Assembly: GCF_040605455.1 (NCBI RefSeq) | Contig: NZ_JBEXCV010000045.1 | Coordinates: forward strand, 1-57,206 | Length of the DNA stretch: 57,206 nt | Direction of reading: 5' to 3' | Origin: Embleya sp040605455 | Lineage (GTDB): Bacteria; Actinomycetota; Actinomycetes; Streptomycetales; Streptomycetaceae | Shown here: positions 35,695 through 45,207 of the stretch, in pieces | Layout: the number at the start of each line of letters is the position of its first letter | Position numbering within the stretch: position 1 is the first letter of the stretch | The notes under the pieces: generated by a model | The model's input: only the letters and a program-made list of their open reading frames with translations | What the model was told of the DNA's origin: nothing | Database searches by the model: none | Made by a program: the position numbers and the translations under genes

Positions 35695-37257
35695 TCAAGA
35701 CCGCCTGAGCAAAACGGTTCCCTCCGCCTCGCTGATCTGTTCGAACCCTTGGGATGTGAGTTCCTCCACCGCGTGCTTGCCCCAGTCGGCGTAGTTGTCC
35801 CAGAACTCGATGACCGCGTATCCGGGTCCGGGGAGGACGTTGGGGAATTCGGTGACCCGGGTGCGCGAGGTGAGTTGCGGCGCGTAGTGCTCCGTGACGG
35901 TGACCTGAGCGCCGTCGGGGATCGCGTCCAGGACGCGCCGCGCGGCCACGACCCGATCAGGCACGCGCCAACTGTCCCCACGAAACAGGTCCATGAGCGG
36001 GAAGTCCCGGGCCAGCGCGAGCGACGTCACCAGCGGGACGACGGCGGCCTTGGCCGCGTAGCGGCGCAGCCAATCCGTCCGGGACGCACGCAGGCGGCGC
36101 AGTCCGTCCAGGAAGGCGGCGAAGACGATGGGCATCAACACCGCGCTGTAGTGGAAGCGGGTGTCCCAGTACAGGGCGTTGTCGGAGGTGAAGCGCCACA
36201 GCAGGGTCGGAAGCAGCATGACGGCCAGCGGTGAGCGCAGGGCGATGAACCCGGTGGGCACCAGGAGGGTGAACAGGGTCATCCATTTCTGTTCCGGGAG
36301 GATCATCGCCTTGGGCAGGTCCAGGAGCAACTGCATCATTGGTACATTGCCCAGTGAGGCGCCGCTGTTGCTCTTGTCGTTCTCGGATGTCCCGTCGAGC
36401 GAGCCCCAGAACGCGAAGGTGCCGTGCGGGTTGAGGGCAGGCAGGATCACGAAGATCGTGAGAAGGAATGCCGCGATGCCGATGGCCGCGTGCAGCGCGG
36501 CCATGCGCCGTTGCCGTGCGAAGGCCAGGGGAACCGCTGCAGCGGCGATCGTCAATCCGAGGTCTTCCTTGACCAGCAACAGGGGCAGCCACCACAACAG
36601 GGCCGCCCGATACCTGCCCGCCAGGAAGTGTTCCAGACCGAACGCCAGCATCGGCACGGCGAAACAGACCTCGTGGAAATCGAAGTCGACTGCGGACTGG
36701 AGGCCCCAGGAAATGGCATAGGCGCCACCCACCGCGGAGCCGCCCAGCGTCCCCAGGACCCCGCTCGCCATCCGTGTGACGGGCACCACCGAGACCGCGA
36801 GCAGCATGGCCTGCGCCACCAACAGCGTCTGAGCCGAGGGGAACACCCGATAAATCGGTGCGAGCAGGATGAGAATGGGATGGAAGTGCTCGCCGATGGT
36901 GTTGAAACCCGGACCCCGAATGTCGGAGACCGGCGCATCGAAATGGGCGTACGCGCGGACGACCTGTTCGAAGATCCCGAGATCGTAACCGTGGGTCGCC
37001 ATGCGCTGATGCCGCAACAACGAATGCGTCTCGTACACCACGAACGCCAACACGGCCAAGACATAAGGAGCGCGGTCCGGTTGCGCGAGGGCGGCATCGG
37101 GCGAGTCCGGCTTCTCAGTGGCCTCCTGGTCGCGGGGCGAGACGAGTTTGGGTGTCCACGACGGCTCGACCGTCGACAGTTCCTTGCTCAAGGTTGACTT
37201 TCCTGTTCGGGTCGCCACCGCGAAACGCCGTCGATGTGCCCCCCTGCCGACGAGCAC
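35695..37257 (-). CDS. DUF2079-family multi-spanning membrane protein
   Basis: About 500-520 residues with ten or more membrane helices. The family signature is present: TYDLGIFEQ-like HGYDLGIFEQVVRAYAHF, then GFNTIGEHFHPILILLAPIY RVFP, SAVDFDFHEVCFAVPMLAFG, LLVKEDLGLTIAAAAVPLAF, and the soluble C-terminus DAIPDGAQVTVTEHYAPQLT with YAVIEFWDNYADWGKHAV. DUF2079 proteins are predicted GT-C-like membrane glycosyltransferases or related proteins; the exact role is unproven. The start is uncertain: GTG 37257, GTG near 37217 or a TTG near 37190 with AGGAAAG before it. It appears intact. Confidence 0.88.
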   Translation of the reverse strand: MLVGRGAHRRRFAVATRTGKSTLSKELSTVEPSWTPKLVSPRDQEATEKPDSPDAALAQPDRAPYVLAVLAFVVYETHSLLRHQRMATHGYDLGIFEQVVRAYAHFDAPVSDIRGPGFNTIGEHFHPILILLAPIYRVFPSAQTLLVAQAMLLAVSVVPVTRMASGVLGTLGGSAVGGAYAISWGLQSAVDFDFHEVCFAVPMLAFGLEHFLAGRYRAALLWWLPLLLVKEDLGLTIAAAAVPLAFARQRRMAALHAAIGIAAFLLTIFVILPALNPHGTFAFWGSLDGTSENDKSNSGASLGNVPMMQLLLDLPKAMILPEQKWMTLFTLLVPTGFIALRSPLAVMLLPTLLWRFTSDNALYWDTRFHYSAVLMPIVFAAFLDGLRRLRASRTDWLRRYAAKAAVVPLVTSLALARDFPLMDLFRGDSWRVPDRVVAARRVLDAIPDGAQVTVTEHYAPQLTSRTRVTEFPNVLPGPGYAVIEFWDNYADWGKHAVEELTSQGFEQISEAEGTVLLRRS

Positions 37258-37504
37258 CCCAAGTGACGTGACAAGTAGCGGCGGTGTGGGCAGGGAGCAT
37301 CCACCGATGGGTGTGCCACCCGTGCGCCGTGGCGGGAATCGACAGGAAATCTGCGGGGATAGTGGAACCGATCCTAAAATTGCCTTCCGGTCGTCGGCTA
37401 TCCGTAACGCGCGAATATAGGGTCTTGAGCCACAGCCCGTGGGGCGACCAGGGACGCGGACGCGGCTTTGCCGCGCCTGGAACGTCTGCCCTTGAGCTTG
37501 TTCC
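37258..37504. other. Upstream region of DUF2079 gene
   Basis: Nothing recognised besides the presumed promoter area. A lower-GC patch (about 37370-37420) could contain it. Confidence 0.35.
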
Positions 37505-37670
37505 TTATCCTGTGCGCTCGTGGTGGGCCGTGAGGGTGCGCTCGCGTTTGATGGTCTTTCCGACGTCGTAGCGGGTGCTGGTCGAAGTTCCTGGAGCCGG
37601 AAGGGCGTCCCGGGCCGGGTTTTCCGAGTTTCGGTGCACCGGCCGGCTGGGCGAGAGGCTGTCGCACAAC
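37505..37670 (-). pseudogene. Transposase C-terminal tail (NF041680/IS701-like)
   Basis: The minus frames give AGAPKLGKPGPGRPSGSRNF then, one frame over, TRYDVGKTIKRERTLTAHHE RTG and a stop. This is the typical basic tail (G-RP-GS-N...RHDVGK) of a common Streptomyces transposase. Only the end is left. Confidence 0.6.
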
Positions 37671-37686
37671 TTCACCGGTGTAGTTG

Positions 37687-38240
37687 TCAAGACGTTGGCA
37701 TCGCCGCGTGCCGTTTATTCAGGTTGTGGACAAGGCCCAAGAGCTTGACCTCGGTGTCCACACCGTCGCGTCCGCAGTAGTGGAGGCCCGCGCCCGAATC
37801 GCTGAAACAACTGGGCGAAGCTCCGGGCTCCACCAGCGCGGCTCGGCGCTTATAGAGGCGGCGGCCTCCTGGAGTGGCCGGCCGGTCGGCCATGGGACGA
37901 TGCGCTGCGCTGATCGAGGTGACATCCGGCCGGCCGATGACCTGTGGTGCGCCGCCGGTCACCGCGACGAGCAGCGGCAATTCGGTGAGCGCGTCGAAGT
38001 TCGCGGCCGACGCGTAGCCGTTGTCCGCGAGCCGGACGTTCACGTCGTCGACAACGCCGGCGGCCCGGCAGTTGCGCTGTACCTGCCGCACCATCGGGAC
38101 CAGAGCGGTCATGTCGGCAGGATCGCCGGCAGCACCTGTCGGCCAGCGCACGCGATCTGTGGGCGAGGACGGTCCGTCACGTCGACGGGCGAATTGCGCC
38201 GTCGCGGGTCGGCTGTTCGGTCTCGCCCAGTTCATTCCTT
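37687..38240 (-). pseudogene. IS1182-family-like transposase, C-terminal part
   Basis: ADMTALVPMVRQVQRNCRAA, VVDDVNVRLADNGYASAANF DALTELPLLVAVTGG, HRPMADRPATPGGRRLYKRR AALVEP and GRDGVDTEVKLLGLVHNLNK match the C-terminal half of IS1182-type DDE transposases. The N-terminal half is absent and the part after VEPG is locally scrambled. Confidence 0.7.
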
Positions 38241-38579
38241 TCTCGCGGGCCGACCTTCGTCGAACCGCGCCCGTCCGGTGCCGGGGTCCACGGACTACCC
38301 GTCGGTGCTGTGGAGGTGCCGTTGACTCGGGTGCAGTCTTGAGACGAGGGATCAGGCGTGCATGACGATGGGGCGAGTCTTCGGGTTCGTCGGCACCCAC
38401 CCGTCACGGGACCGGGCGAGATGGGACCAGGGTGGTCGAACCACCGCACTCCACAAGGTGATGCCGGCCGACCACTGCCCCCAGTTCGGGAGTCCGCCGC
38501 GGGGCGCTACTCTGCGTGGCCGACGTCACCGCGTCGGCGGGGTGGGTGGCCCTGGGGAGGGGCCGCCGGGGGAGGGATC

Positions 38580-39884
38580 ATGGAAACACGAAACACGTCG
38601 GTGGAAAACGCGAAACGGTGTCCGGACTGCGGGGCGGACATGCCGGTCGAGGCGCGGTTCGTGACGTGGTGCGCGCACTGCGAATGGAACGTGGACCCCG
38701 GCGGCCGTGAACCCGGGTATGGGCGCATCGAGGAACTGCGCAGGCGCTCGGCACGCCTGCACGCGGAGCAGCTGTTCGCCGACGTACTGCGAGATGCGGC
38801 CGCCCGTCCTCGCCGTGACGTCTACGCCGTGCTCGCCTTCACCACCGCGCTCGCCGTGCACGGGATCACCCTCGGCCTCGCCGTCGGCGGCCTCCTGCTG
38901 GTCGTGCTCGGCTGGTCCACCGGGGTGCAACCGGTGCTCGGCGTCGTACTGTTGCTCGCGGCGCTGACGCTGCGCCCGCGCCTGGGCGCCCTCGACAAGA
39001 ACGTGCCGGCCCTGTATCGGGCCGACGCGCCGCAGCTGTTCGCCCTGATCGACGAGGTCGCGGCGGCCGCCGACACGACCGGGGTGCACGTCGTCGAGGT
39101 CGACGCCGACGTCAACGCGAGCGTTCGAACCTTCGGCCCGCGGCAGCGCCGGGTCCTGCGCCTGGGGCTCGGCCTGTGGGAGGTCCTCACCCCCAGGCAG
39201 CGCGTCGCGCTCCTGGGCCACGAACTCGCCCACTACGCGAACGGCGACAGCCGACACGGGCTCGTCGTGGGAAACGCCCTGCGTTCCCTGGACGGTTGGC
39301 GCTATCTGCTCGCCCCGAGCGGGAAGCGCGGGCTCGCCGGCCTGGTGGACATCGTGCTGTTCCCGCCCAGGGCCGCGGTGCACGGCATGCTGATCCTGCT
39401 CGACCACTTCACGCTGCGCGCCACCCAGCGCGCCGAATACCTCGCCGACCGGACCGCCGCGCGGGTCGCCTCGTCGGCGGCGGTCGTAGAACTCCTGGAC
39501 CGGCTCCTGGTCGAAGGCTCGGTACGCACCGAACTGCACCGACGGGCGGTCGCGGCCAACACCCGAGGGCGACCCGGGACGCGGCGTGGCGAGACCGTCC
39601 CCGAACATACGTTGTGGGAGGACCTGGCCGCACACATCGCGCGAATCCCGGAACGGGAGTACGAACGACTGCGCCGGGTCGCGGCGCTGCGCGGACACAG
39701 CGTCGACGCGACCCACCCGCCCACCCGGCTGCGCCGGCGACACGCGCTGGAGGGCGAACGCTTCGAGGGGGTCGTCCCCGTCGACGAACGCATCTGGGCG
39801 GCGGTGGCGGCCGAACTCGCCGACGTCCGCGCCGCAGCCGCACACCGGATCATCCGCGATCAGGTGGACCGACCGGCGCCGTGA
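38580..39884 (+). CDS. M48-family membrane metallopeptidase with zinc ribbon
   Basis: The 434-residue protein is preceded by GGGAGGG seven bases before ATG 38580. Residues 14-36 form a zinc ribbon (CPDCGADMPVEARFVTWCAHC). Two or three membrane helices follow (about 80-128: YAVLAFTTALAVHGITLGLA, GVVLLLAALTL). The peptidase domain has HExxH in VALLGHELAHYANGD (about 217) and the downstream Glu in RAEYLADRTAARVASS (about 283). This is the HtpX/Ste24-like layout of Zn proteases acting at the cytoplasmic membrane, often in stress quality control. All catalytic residues are present. It is monocistronic, with a hairpin at 39929. Confidence 0.92.
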   Translation: METRNTSVENAKRCPDCGADMPVEARFVTWCAHCEWNVDPGGREPGYGRIEELRRRSARLHAEQLFADVLRDAAARPRRDVYAVLAFTTALAVHGITLGLAVGGLLLVVLGWSTGVQPVLGVVLLLAALTLRPRLGALDKNVPALYRADAPQLFALIDEVAAAADTTGVHVVEVDADVNASVRTFGPRQRRVLRLGLGLWEVLTPRQRVALLGHELAHYANGDSRHGLVVGNALRSLDGWRYLLAPSGKRGLAGLVDIVLFPPRAAVHGMLILLDHFTLRATQRAEYLADRTAARVASSAAVVELLDRLLVEGSVRTELHRRAVAANTRGRPGTRRGETVPEHTLWEDLAAHIARIPEREYERLRRVAALRGHSVDATHPPTRLRRRHALEGERFEGVVPVDERIWAAVAAELADVRAAAAHRIIRDQVDRPAP

Positions 39885-39928
39885 CGACCCCGGGCTCGCT
39901 CAGGCTCCCCTGCGTTCTCCGACCTCCC

Positions 39929-39948
39929 GATCACCATCGCCGGTGATC
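39929..39948. terminator. Hairpin after the M48 gene
   Basis: GATCACC/GGTGATC with a six-base loop, 45 bases after the stop codon. No T-run, as is common in high-GC actinomycetes. Confidence 0.5.
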
Positions 39949-40051
39949 CACGACGACCGCTGCGAAACCGCGGGAACGGGCGCAGGAGATCCTGTTTGAC
40001 TGCGACGCTGCCGTGGCGTCCCCGGGTCCCCTCGGGCCAGGCCGCCGGTCG

Positions 40052-40527
40052 ATGGTGTCGAATGGGTTTTCGAAGGGGTGTGTGCCGGTGGAGGGCGAGG
40101 GTTTCGAGTGGGCGTCGGAGGAGGACTGGTTCGAGCGGGCTGAGGGGACGGATCGGGACGTGCGGGTGGTGGTGGCGGAAATGCCGCTGCTCACCGACCC
40201 CGTGGTTCTGCACGAGCACCTGGGCCGGATCCGCGATGGGTTCGAACGCGATCCCGCCGCGGCGATCGCCTCGTGCAAGGAACTCGTCGAGAGCCTGCTC
40301 AAGACGATCCTCGACAAGAGCACGGTCGAACACACCAAGAACGACAACATCCCCAAGCTCTACGCACAGGTCGCCGCCCTGCCGGCCCTCAAGGCCGAAT
40401 CCGTCCCCGCGAGCGCGAAGGGCAGCGAGGCGTCCCACAAGGTCCTGGGCATCCTCGCCCAGACGGTCAACTCCCTGGCCGAACTGCGCAACCAACTCGG
40501 CCTGGGCCACGGCCGCGCCCGGCGGAC
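40052..40527 (+). pseudogene. Abortive-infection C-terminal-domain (Abi_C) protein, truncated
   Basis: Residues 40-155 carry the Abi_C pattern: EHLGRIRDGFERDPAAAIAS CKELVESLLKTILDKSTVEH, then GSEASHKVLGILAQTVNSLA ELRNQLGLGHGRA. This domain (AbiJ/Abi-C) is found in phage-defence and restriction-associated proteins. The normal helical end after GHGR is replaced by an ABM-like piece at about 40527, so the protein is cut. Start at ATG 40052, or GTG 40082; neither has a clear ribosome binding site. Confidence 0.7.
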
Positions 40528-40902
40528 CCTGGTACGTCGTTCACCGCTTCCGCGACGCACAGGCCCAGGAAAGCCGGCATCGCTTACCCGAACGCGCCCA
40601 CTGGTTCGCCCCGCGCGGACGGCCACCACGCGGAGGTCGACCGACGGCCACCGACCGGACTGGAGACCTGGTTCACCGCGCCGGATTCCTTCCACCGGCC
40701 CCCGCCGCGCTGGAAGATGGCGATCACAGCGGCCATCGGGATCTTTCCGATCTCCCTGTTCGCCGGCATGGTCCTCCAGCCTGCGCTCGGCACCGTCCCG
40801 GTCGTCGCCCGCACCGCGCTGATCGCCGCCATCTTCAGCCTGGCCATGACGTACGCCGTCATGCCGGCCCTCACCCGCACACTGCGACGCTGGCTGACCT
40901 AG
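40527..40902 (+). pseudogene. ABM-like membrane-anchored protein, truncated and frameshifted
   Basis: WYVVHRFRDAQAQESRHRLP ERAHW (frame 1), then after an indel near 40618 HHAEVDRRPPTGLETWFTAP and two membrane helices (AITAAIGIFPISLFAGMVLQ, ALIAAIFSLAMTYAVMPALT) to RTLRRWLT. It corresponds to the C-terminal two thirds of the antibiotic-biosynthesis-monooxygenase-like proteins that end in two TM helices. Its front is missing at the Abi_C junction. Confidence 0.62.
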
Positions 40903-40916
40903 AGAAGGACCGAGGC

Positions 40917-41045
40917 ATGAGCCAAACCCCCAACGTGACCGACAACCTCGCTGCGAAGCGCTACGAGGCCCGTCTCGACGGCGACCTCGCCGGCACTGCC
41001 GAGTACATCCGCACCCGCGAGGTGATCGCCTTCGTGTACACCACG
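40917..41045 (+). pseudogene. GNAT acetyltransferase N-terminal fragment
   Basis: SQTPNVTDNLAAKRYEARLD, GDLAGTAEYIRTREVIAFVY is the start of a YidJ-type Gcn5-related N-acetyltransferase. The frame continues without family signal, and no acetyl-CoA motif is present. AGAAGGACCGAGGC lies before the ATG. It is cut at about 41040, where an opposite-strand chitinase piece starts. Confidence 0.65.
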
Positions 41046-41046
41046 G

Positions 41047-41450
41047 ACCTGCGAGCAGGGGAGCGCCGCCGTCGGGCCGGTGACCGTCTGGTAGCGGCCG
41101 TGCCGGCCGCCGTCGGGCACGCCCTTCCAGCCGCGCCCGTGGAACGGGACGCCCATGGTGAGCTGCCCGGCCGGAAAGCCGCTGTTCAGGTAGTGGCCGA
41201 TGGCGTCGTTGGCGGTGAACTGCGTGCCGTACGCGGGGCTGGTGGGGTGTCGTACAGCGGGGCCTGGAAGTTGGTGGGCCCGCTCGCCTCGAACGCGCCG
41301 TGCAAGTCGCAGCTCATGACGTTGCCGAGGCCGAGGACGTTCGCGACGCTGGGTACGTCCAGGTTGCCGATCTCGGTCGGCCCGCCCCGGGACGCCGCGG
41401 AGACGGTCCGAACCGCCGCGGACGTGCCCCGGGGCGTCGGGCACAAGTCC
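41047..41450 (-). pseudogene. GH18 chitinase C-terminal fragment
   Basis: On the minus strand NVMSCDLHGAFEASGPTNFQ APLYDTP, then in the next frame SPAYGTQFTANDAIGHYLNS GFPAGQLTMGVPFHGRGWKG VPDGGRHGRYQ. This is the conserved C-terminal barrel of family 18 chitinases (xMTYDLHGxxExxT, GVPFYGRGW). An indel separates the two pieces. The DxxDxDxE catalytic motif lies outside the fragment. Confidence 0.75.
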
Positions 41451-41470
41451 CCGGCCGGGATTCGTTTCCC

Positions 41471-42490
41471 TCACAACCCCGTGAGGGTGAGCTTGCCGAT
41501 CGTGCTGCCGGACTCCTGGAGCCGGTGAGCTTCGCGTAGGTTGGCGGCGTTCACCGGGCCGAGGTCGCGGGTGGCCGTGGAGGCGACGGTGCCCGCGTCG
41601 ACGAGCCGCGCGACCTCGGTGAGGATGTGGTGCTGCTCCTGCTGGTCGGGGGTGGCGAACATTGACCGGGTGAACATGAACTCCCAGTGGAAGGCGATGC
41701 TCTTCGCCTTCAGCGAGCCGATGGGCAGGGAGTCGAAGTCGTCGATGGCGACGATCGCGCCGAACGGCTTCAACACCTCGGCGTAGACAGGCAGGTTGCG
41801 TTCGGTGCCGGTGGTGCTGAAGACGTAGTCGACGCCGCCCGGTGCCGTTTCGGCGAGTTGCGGTGCGAGGGGGCGGTGGTGGTCGACGATGTGGTGGGCG
41901 CCCATCCGCCGCGCGAACTCGGCCGTCTCGGGCCGGGAGGCGGTGCCGATGACGGTCAGCCCCGTGCGGGCCCGCGCCAGTTGCGTCACCATCGAGCCGA
42001 CGCCGCCCGCCGCAGCGGTGACCAGCAGGGTGCCGCCCGCGTCCGCGAGCTTGAGGTGGTCGAACAGGCCCTCCCAGGCGGTGAGCGAAGTGAGGGGAAG
42101 CGCGGCGGCCTCGGGGAAGGAGAGCGAGACGGGCTTGCGGGCGACCAGGCGTTCGTCCACGGCGTGGAACCCGGCGTTCGCGCCGGGCCGGTCCAACGCC
42201 CCGGCGTAGTAAACCTCGTCGCCGACCGAGAACAGCTTCACCTGATCGCCGACCGCGACGACGGTGCCGGCCGCGTCCCAGCCCAGCACCCTCGGCTCGC
42301 CGCCCGGGTCGGCGTTCTGCCGGACCTTGTAGTCCACGGGGTTGAGCGCCACCGCCTCGACCCGGACGAGCAGGTCGCGCGGTCCCGGTGTAGGGACGGG
42401 GAGTTCGAGGTCGAGCAGGCTCTCCGGGTCGTCGACCGGCAGGCTCTTGCGGTAGGCGACGGCATGCATCGTGGACGGGATCGCGTTCAT
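41471..42490 (-). CDS. Zinc-type/quinone-oxidoreductase-like alcohol dehydrogenase
   Basis: The 339-residue MDR protein starts at ATG 42490 with GAGG eight bases upstream. It has the N-terminal GroES-like domain (DLLVRVEAVALNPVDYKVRQ, VLGWDAAGTVVAVGDQV) and the nucleotide-binding motif LLVTAAAGGVGSMVTQLARA (AxxGGVG). The catalytic zinc Cys/His residues are not evident, so it belongs to the zinc-free quinone oxidoreductase/ZADH group; it opens ...MHAVAYRKSLPVDDPESLLD. It is divergent from the HxlR regulator gene, a common pairing for redox- or aldehyde-responsive control. It appears intact. Confidence 0.92.
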   Translation of the reverse strand: MNAIPSTMHAVAYRKSLPVDDPESLLDLELPVPTPGPRDLLVRVEAVALNPVDYKVRQNADPGGEPRVLGWDAAGTVVAVGDQVKLFSVGDEVYYAGALDRPGANAGFHAVDERLVARKPVSLSFPEAAALPLTSLTAWEGLFDHLKLADAGGTLLVTAAAGGVGSMVTQLARARTGLTVIGTASRPETAEFARRMGAHHIVDHHRPLAPQLAETAPGGVDYVFSTTGTERNLPVYAEVLKPFGAIVAIDDFDSLPIGSLKAKSIAFHWEFMFTRSMFATPDQQEQHHILTEVARLVDAGTVASTATRDLGPVNAANLREAHRLQESGSTIGKLTLTGL

Positions 42491-42607
42491 GAGAAGTCCT
42501 CGCATGATGAGGGGGCTGCAGCCCGGCGGATCCGACCACCGGGCTTCACGCACGGTAGGAGAAGAGAAGTAGTTACCCGCAAGGACGACAAGTACCCATC
42601 GGATACC

Positions 42608-42979
42608 ATGCAGGTCATGGACCTGGAGACCCGCGACTGCGACGATCCTGTCGACGTCTACGCGGCGGCGTGCCCGTGCCGCGACATGCTCGACCTGCTC
42701 GCGAACAAGTGGAGCGCGCTCGCCCTCGGCGCGCTGGAACAAGGCCCGCAGCGCTTCGGTGCGCTGCGAACCCGCCTGCAGGGCATCAGCCCCAAGGTGC
42801 TGACCCAGACGCTGCGCCGCCTGGAGGATCACGGGCTGGTGCACCGTGAGATCTACGCCGAGGTGCCGCTGCGCGTCGAGTACAGCCTGACCCCGCTGGG
42901 CGCCGACGCCTGCGCGCCGCTCGCTCACCTGCGGACGTGGGTGGAACAGAACATAGGGCGCTTCCCCGCGTCCGCCTGA
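42608..42979 (+). CDS. HxlR-family transcriptional regulator
   Basis: The 123-residue protein has the full HxlR winged helix: AACPCRDMLDLLANKWSALA LGALEQGPQRFGALRTRLQG ISPKVLTQTLRRLEDHGLVH and YSLTPLGADACAPLAHL. The Cys pair CPC at the start of the fold can act as an electrophile or redox sensor in relatives. It is divergent from the ADH gene 117 bases away, in which AGTTACCC and AGTACCC may be parts of the operator. ATG 42608 is used; ATG 42617 is also possible. Confidence 0.92.
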   Translation: MQVMDLETRDCDDPVDVYAAACPCRDMLDLLANKWSALALGALEQGPQRFGALRTRLQGISPKVLTQTLRRLEDHGLVHREIYAEVPLRVEYSLTPLGADACAPLAHLRTWVEQNIGRFPASA

Positions 42980-43125
42980 GTTCAGGGCGTCGCAGGCACG
43001 CCTGGGGCGGGTCCGGATCCGGATGCGGTTCGTGCTCGGGTCAGAGCGTCGTGGAGGGACTTGAGGTCGTCGGTGTGGAGCCTGATAACCCGTACGAGGC
43101 GGGGGCGGCCGAAGAATCCCGGGAA

Positions 43126-44157
43126 ATGGTGGGGTTCTGTACGACGGCGGCCGCAGCCCTCCGCACCGGAGAGCGGGCCGTGCCCCGGCTGTTCGAAAAC
43201 GGCGGTCCGCTGGTGGGCCGTGAGGCCGACCTGGCCAGGATCGATGCCTTCCTCTGCGGACCGGTGAGAGCCGGCGCCCCGTTGTTGCTGCTGGGGGAGC
43301 CCGGCGTAGGCAAGACCGCGCTGCTGGCCTCCGCCGCGTCCCGGGCCGCCGAGCGCGGCGTGCGTGTCGTTGCCGCAGCCGGGATGGAGTACGAGGCGCA
43401 CCTGAGCTACAGCGGCCTGGGGCGGCTCCTGGCCGCGCCGGCCACCCGCCGGCCCTCGCTCGTCCTCGACAATGCCCTGGCCGTGGCCTTGGGCAGGGAG
43501 CACGGCCCGGCGCCCGAACCCGAAGCGGTCGTCGCTGCCGTGCCGGCGCTCCTCCGCCAAGTCGCGGACGACACCCCGGCCCTGCTCGCCGTCGACGACG
43601 TGCACTGCCTGGACCCGGCCAGCGCCCTGGTCCGCCCAGGACCCGGCCAGCGCCCTGGTCCTGGGCGAGGTCGCGCGACGCCTGGCCGGCACCGGCGTCC
43701 GCATGCTGTGTACGGCCCGCCCTGTCGTGGACAGCTTCTTCGACCACAGCGGGCTTCCCGCGCAGGACGTGGCCCCGCTCGGCGACGCCTCGGCCGAGGG
43801 CCTGCTCGTCCAGCGCTTCCCGGCCCTCGCCGTGCGGGTACGCCGCCGTCTGATGGCCGAGGCGCAGGGAAACCCTCTGGCGCTGCTGGAACTTCCCGTC
43901 GCGCTCAACAGCCGGCAGCAGGCCGCTGCGGAAGCCCTGCCCGGCCGCCTTCCGCTGAGCCGCCGCCTCCAGTCCGGGTTCGCATCCCGCATCACCGGCC
44001 TGCCCGCGGCAACCCGCCACCTGCTCCTGCTGGCTGCCTTGGACGGCACCGGCGACTTGCGCGTACTGCGGCGCGCGGTGGCCGGGCGGTGCAGCATCAA
44101 GCACCTGGGGGCCGCCGAACGCGCCCGCAGCCTCGCCGAAGCCGCGTACACCGGCGC
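43126..44157 (+). pseudogene. STAND/LuxR-type ATPase regulator, N-terminal half, frameshifted
   Basis: It opens with an AAA-type ATPase: PLVGREADLARIDAFLCGPV, Walker A LLLGEPGVGKTALLAS, Walker B PALLAVDDVHCLDPAS. A 22-base unit is repeated 28 bases later (43611-43632 and 43639-43660), which shifts the frame. The protein goes on in the next frame with ASALVLGEVARRLAGTGVRM LCTARPVV and RRLMAEAQGNPLALLELPVA L. It stops resembling the family at about 44157, before the TPR region and the LuxR helix-turn-helix. There the reading passes into a DyP peroxidase. Confidence 0.82.
43611..43660 (+). repeat. 28-base tandem duplication
   Basis: GGACCCGGCCAGCGCCCTGG plus TC occurs at 43611 and again at 43639. 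Because 28 is not a multiple of three, it shifts the frame of the regulator gene; removal of one unit restores it. Confidence 0.85.
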
Positions 44158-45035
44158 GCGATCCCGGTGGGGAACCGCAGGTGCGGGATGCCCTGGAGGC
44201 ATTGGCGTCGCTGCGCCGCTCCGTCGGATTCCGCAACCGGGACCCGGAATCGCTGAAAGTCGTCGTCGGTATCGACTCCGATGCCTGGGACCGGCTCGTC
44301 TCAGGCCCGCGCCCCGCCCGACTGCACCCCTTCACCGCCCTCAAGGGTCCGGTCCACGACGCGCCCGCAACGCCCGGAGACCTCCTCCTGCACGTGCGTG
44401 CCGACCGAATGGACCTGTGTTTCGAACTCGCGGACCGGATGCTCTCCCGACTTCGCGGCGCGGTATCGGTGGCCGATGAGACGCACGGCTTCGGGTACTT
44501 CGACTCTCGGGACCTGCTCGGCTTCGTCGGCGGCACCGAGAATCCCGAAGGCGCGGACGCCGGAACATGGGCGTACGCGTCCGCTGCCCAGGAGCCGGAC
44601 CACCCGGGCGGGTCGTACGTGATCGTGCAGAAATACCTCCACGACCGCGACGCCTGGGACTCCCTGCCGATCGAGGAGCAGGAGGGTGCCGTGGGGCGCA
44701 CCAAGGCCGAGGACATCGAACTGGACGACGACGCCAAGCCGGCAGACGCACACACGGCCCTGACCGTCATCGAGGACGCGGGCGGCAACGAACTCAAGAT
44801 CGTGCGCCGCAACATGCCGTTCTTCCAGCACGACCAGCGCACCTACGGCACCTACTTCATCGGCTACGCCGCCGACCCCGGGATCACCGAGCAGATGCTC
44901 CGCAACATGTTCCTCGGCATCGAGGACGCCTCCCACGGTCGGATCCTCGACTTCTCGACAGCCACGACGGGCGGCTTGTTCTTCGTACCGCCCGCCTCCT
45001 TCCTGGCCGATCGACCCCCGACCCCGGCCGTGTAG
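44158..45035 (+). pseudogene. DyP-type peroxidase, N-terminus replaced, Asp missing
   Basis: About 290 residues of a class B DyP haem peroxidase: DPGGEPQVRDALEALASLRR (start of the family domain after its first 15 or so residues), SRLRGAVSVADETHGFGYFD, GFVGGTENPEGADAGTWAYA, YVIVQKYLHD, KIVRRNMPF, YFIGYAADPGITEQMLRNMF. The hallmark GFxDGTxN motif reads GFVGGTENP: the catalytic Asp is Gly, explained by one A to G change. The first residues are missing, because the frame begins inside the preceding regulator remnant; a GTG at 44181 could start translation without a ribosome binding site. Probably inactive. In intact form these enzymes oxidise dyes and porphyrinogens with peroxide and are often encapsulin cargo. 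Confidence 0.75.
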
Positions 45036-45207
45036 GACGCCGATTCCCTCAAGCTCCCGTGCTTGCTGAGCTGGGCCCGGGAGCGCACAGTGAGCTCGAC
45101 GAAAATGGACCGGGCATTAATGGTCGATGCTTGGCGACCCCGGAAAGCTCGACCGGACAGGCTCCAAGGGCCGGGCCGCGAGCCGGGCGCCGCTGTGGGG
45201 CGGGATG

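Noticed and set aside
42491..44842. Open reading frame on the minus strand extending the alcohol dehydrogenase by about 780 residues upstream
   Set aside because: It is antisense to the HxlR, STAND and DyP genes and has no family signal; the dehydrogenase itself begins at ATG 42490 with a ribosome binding site.
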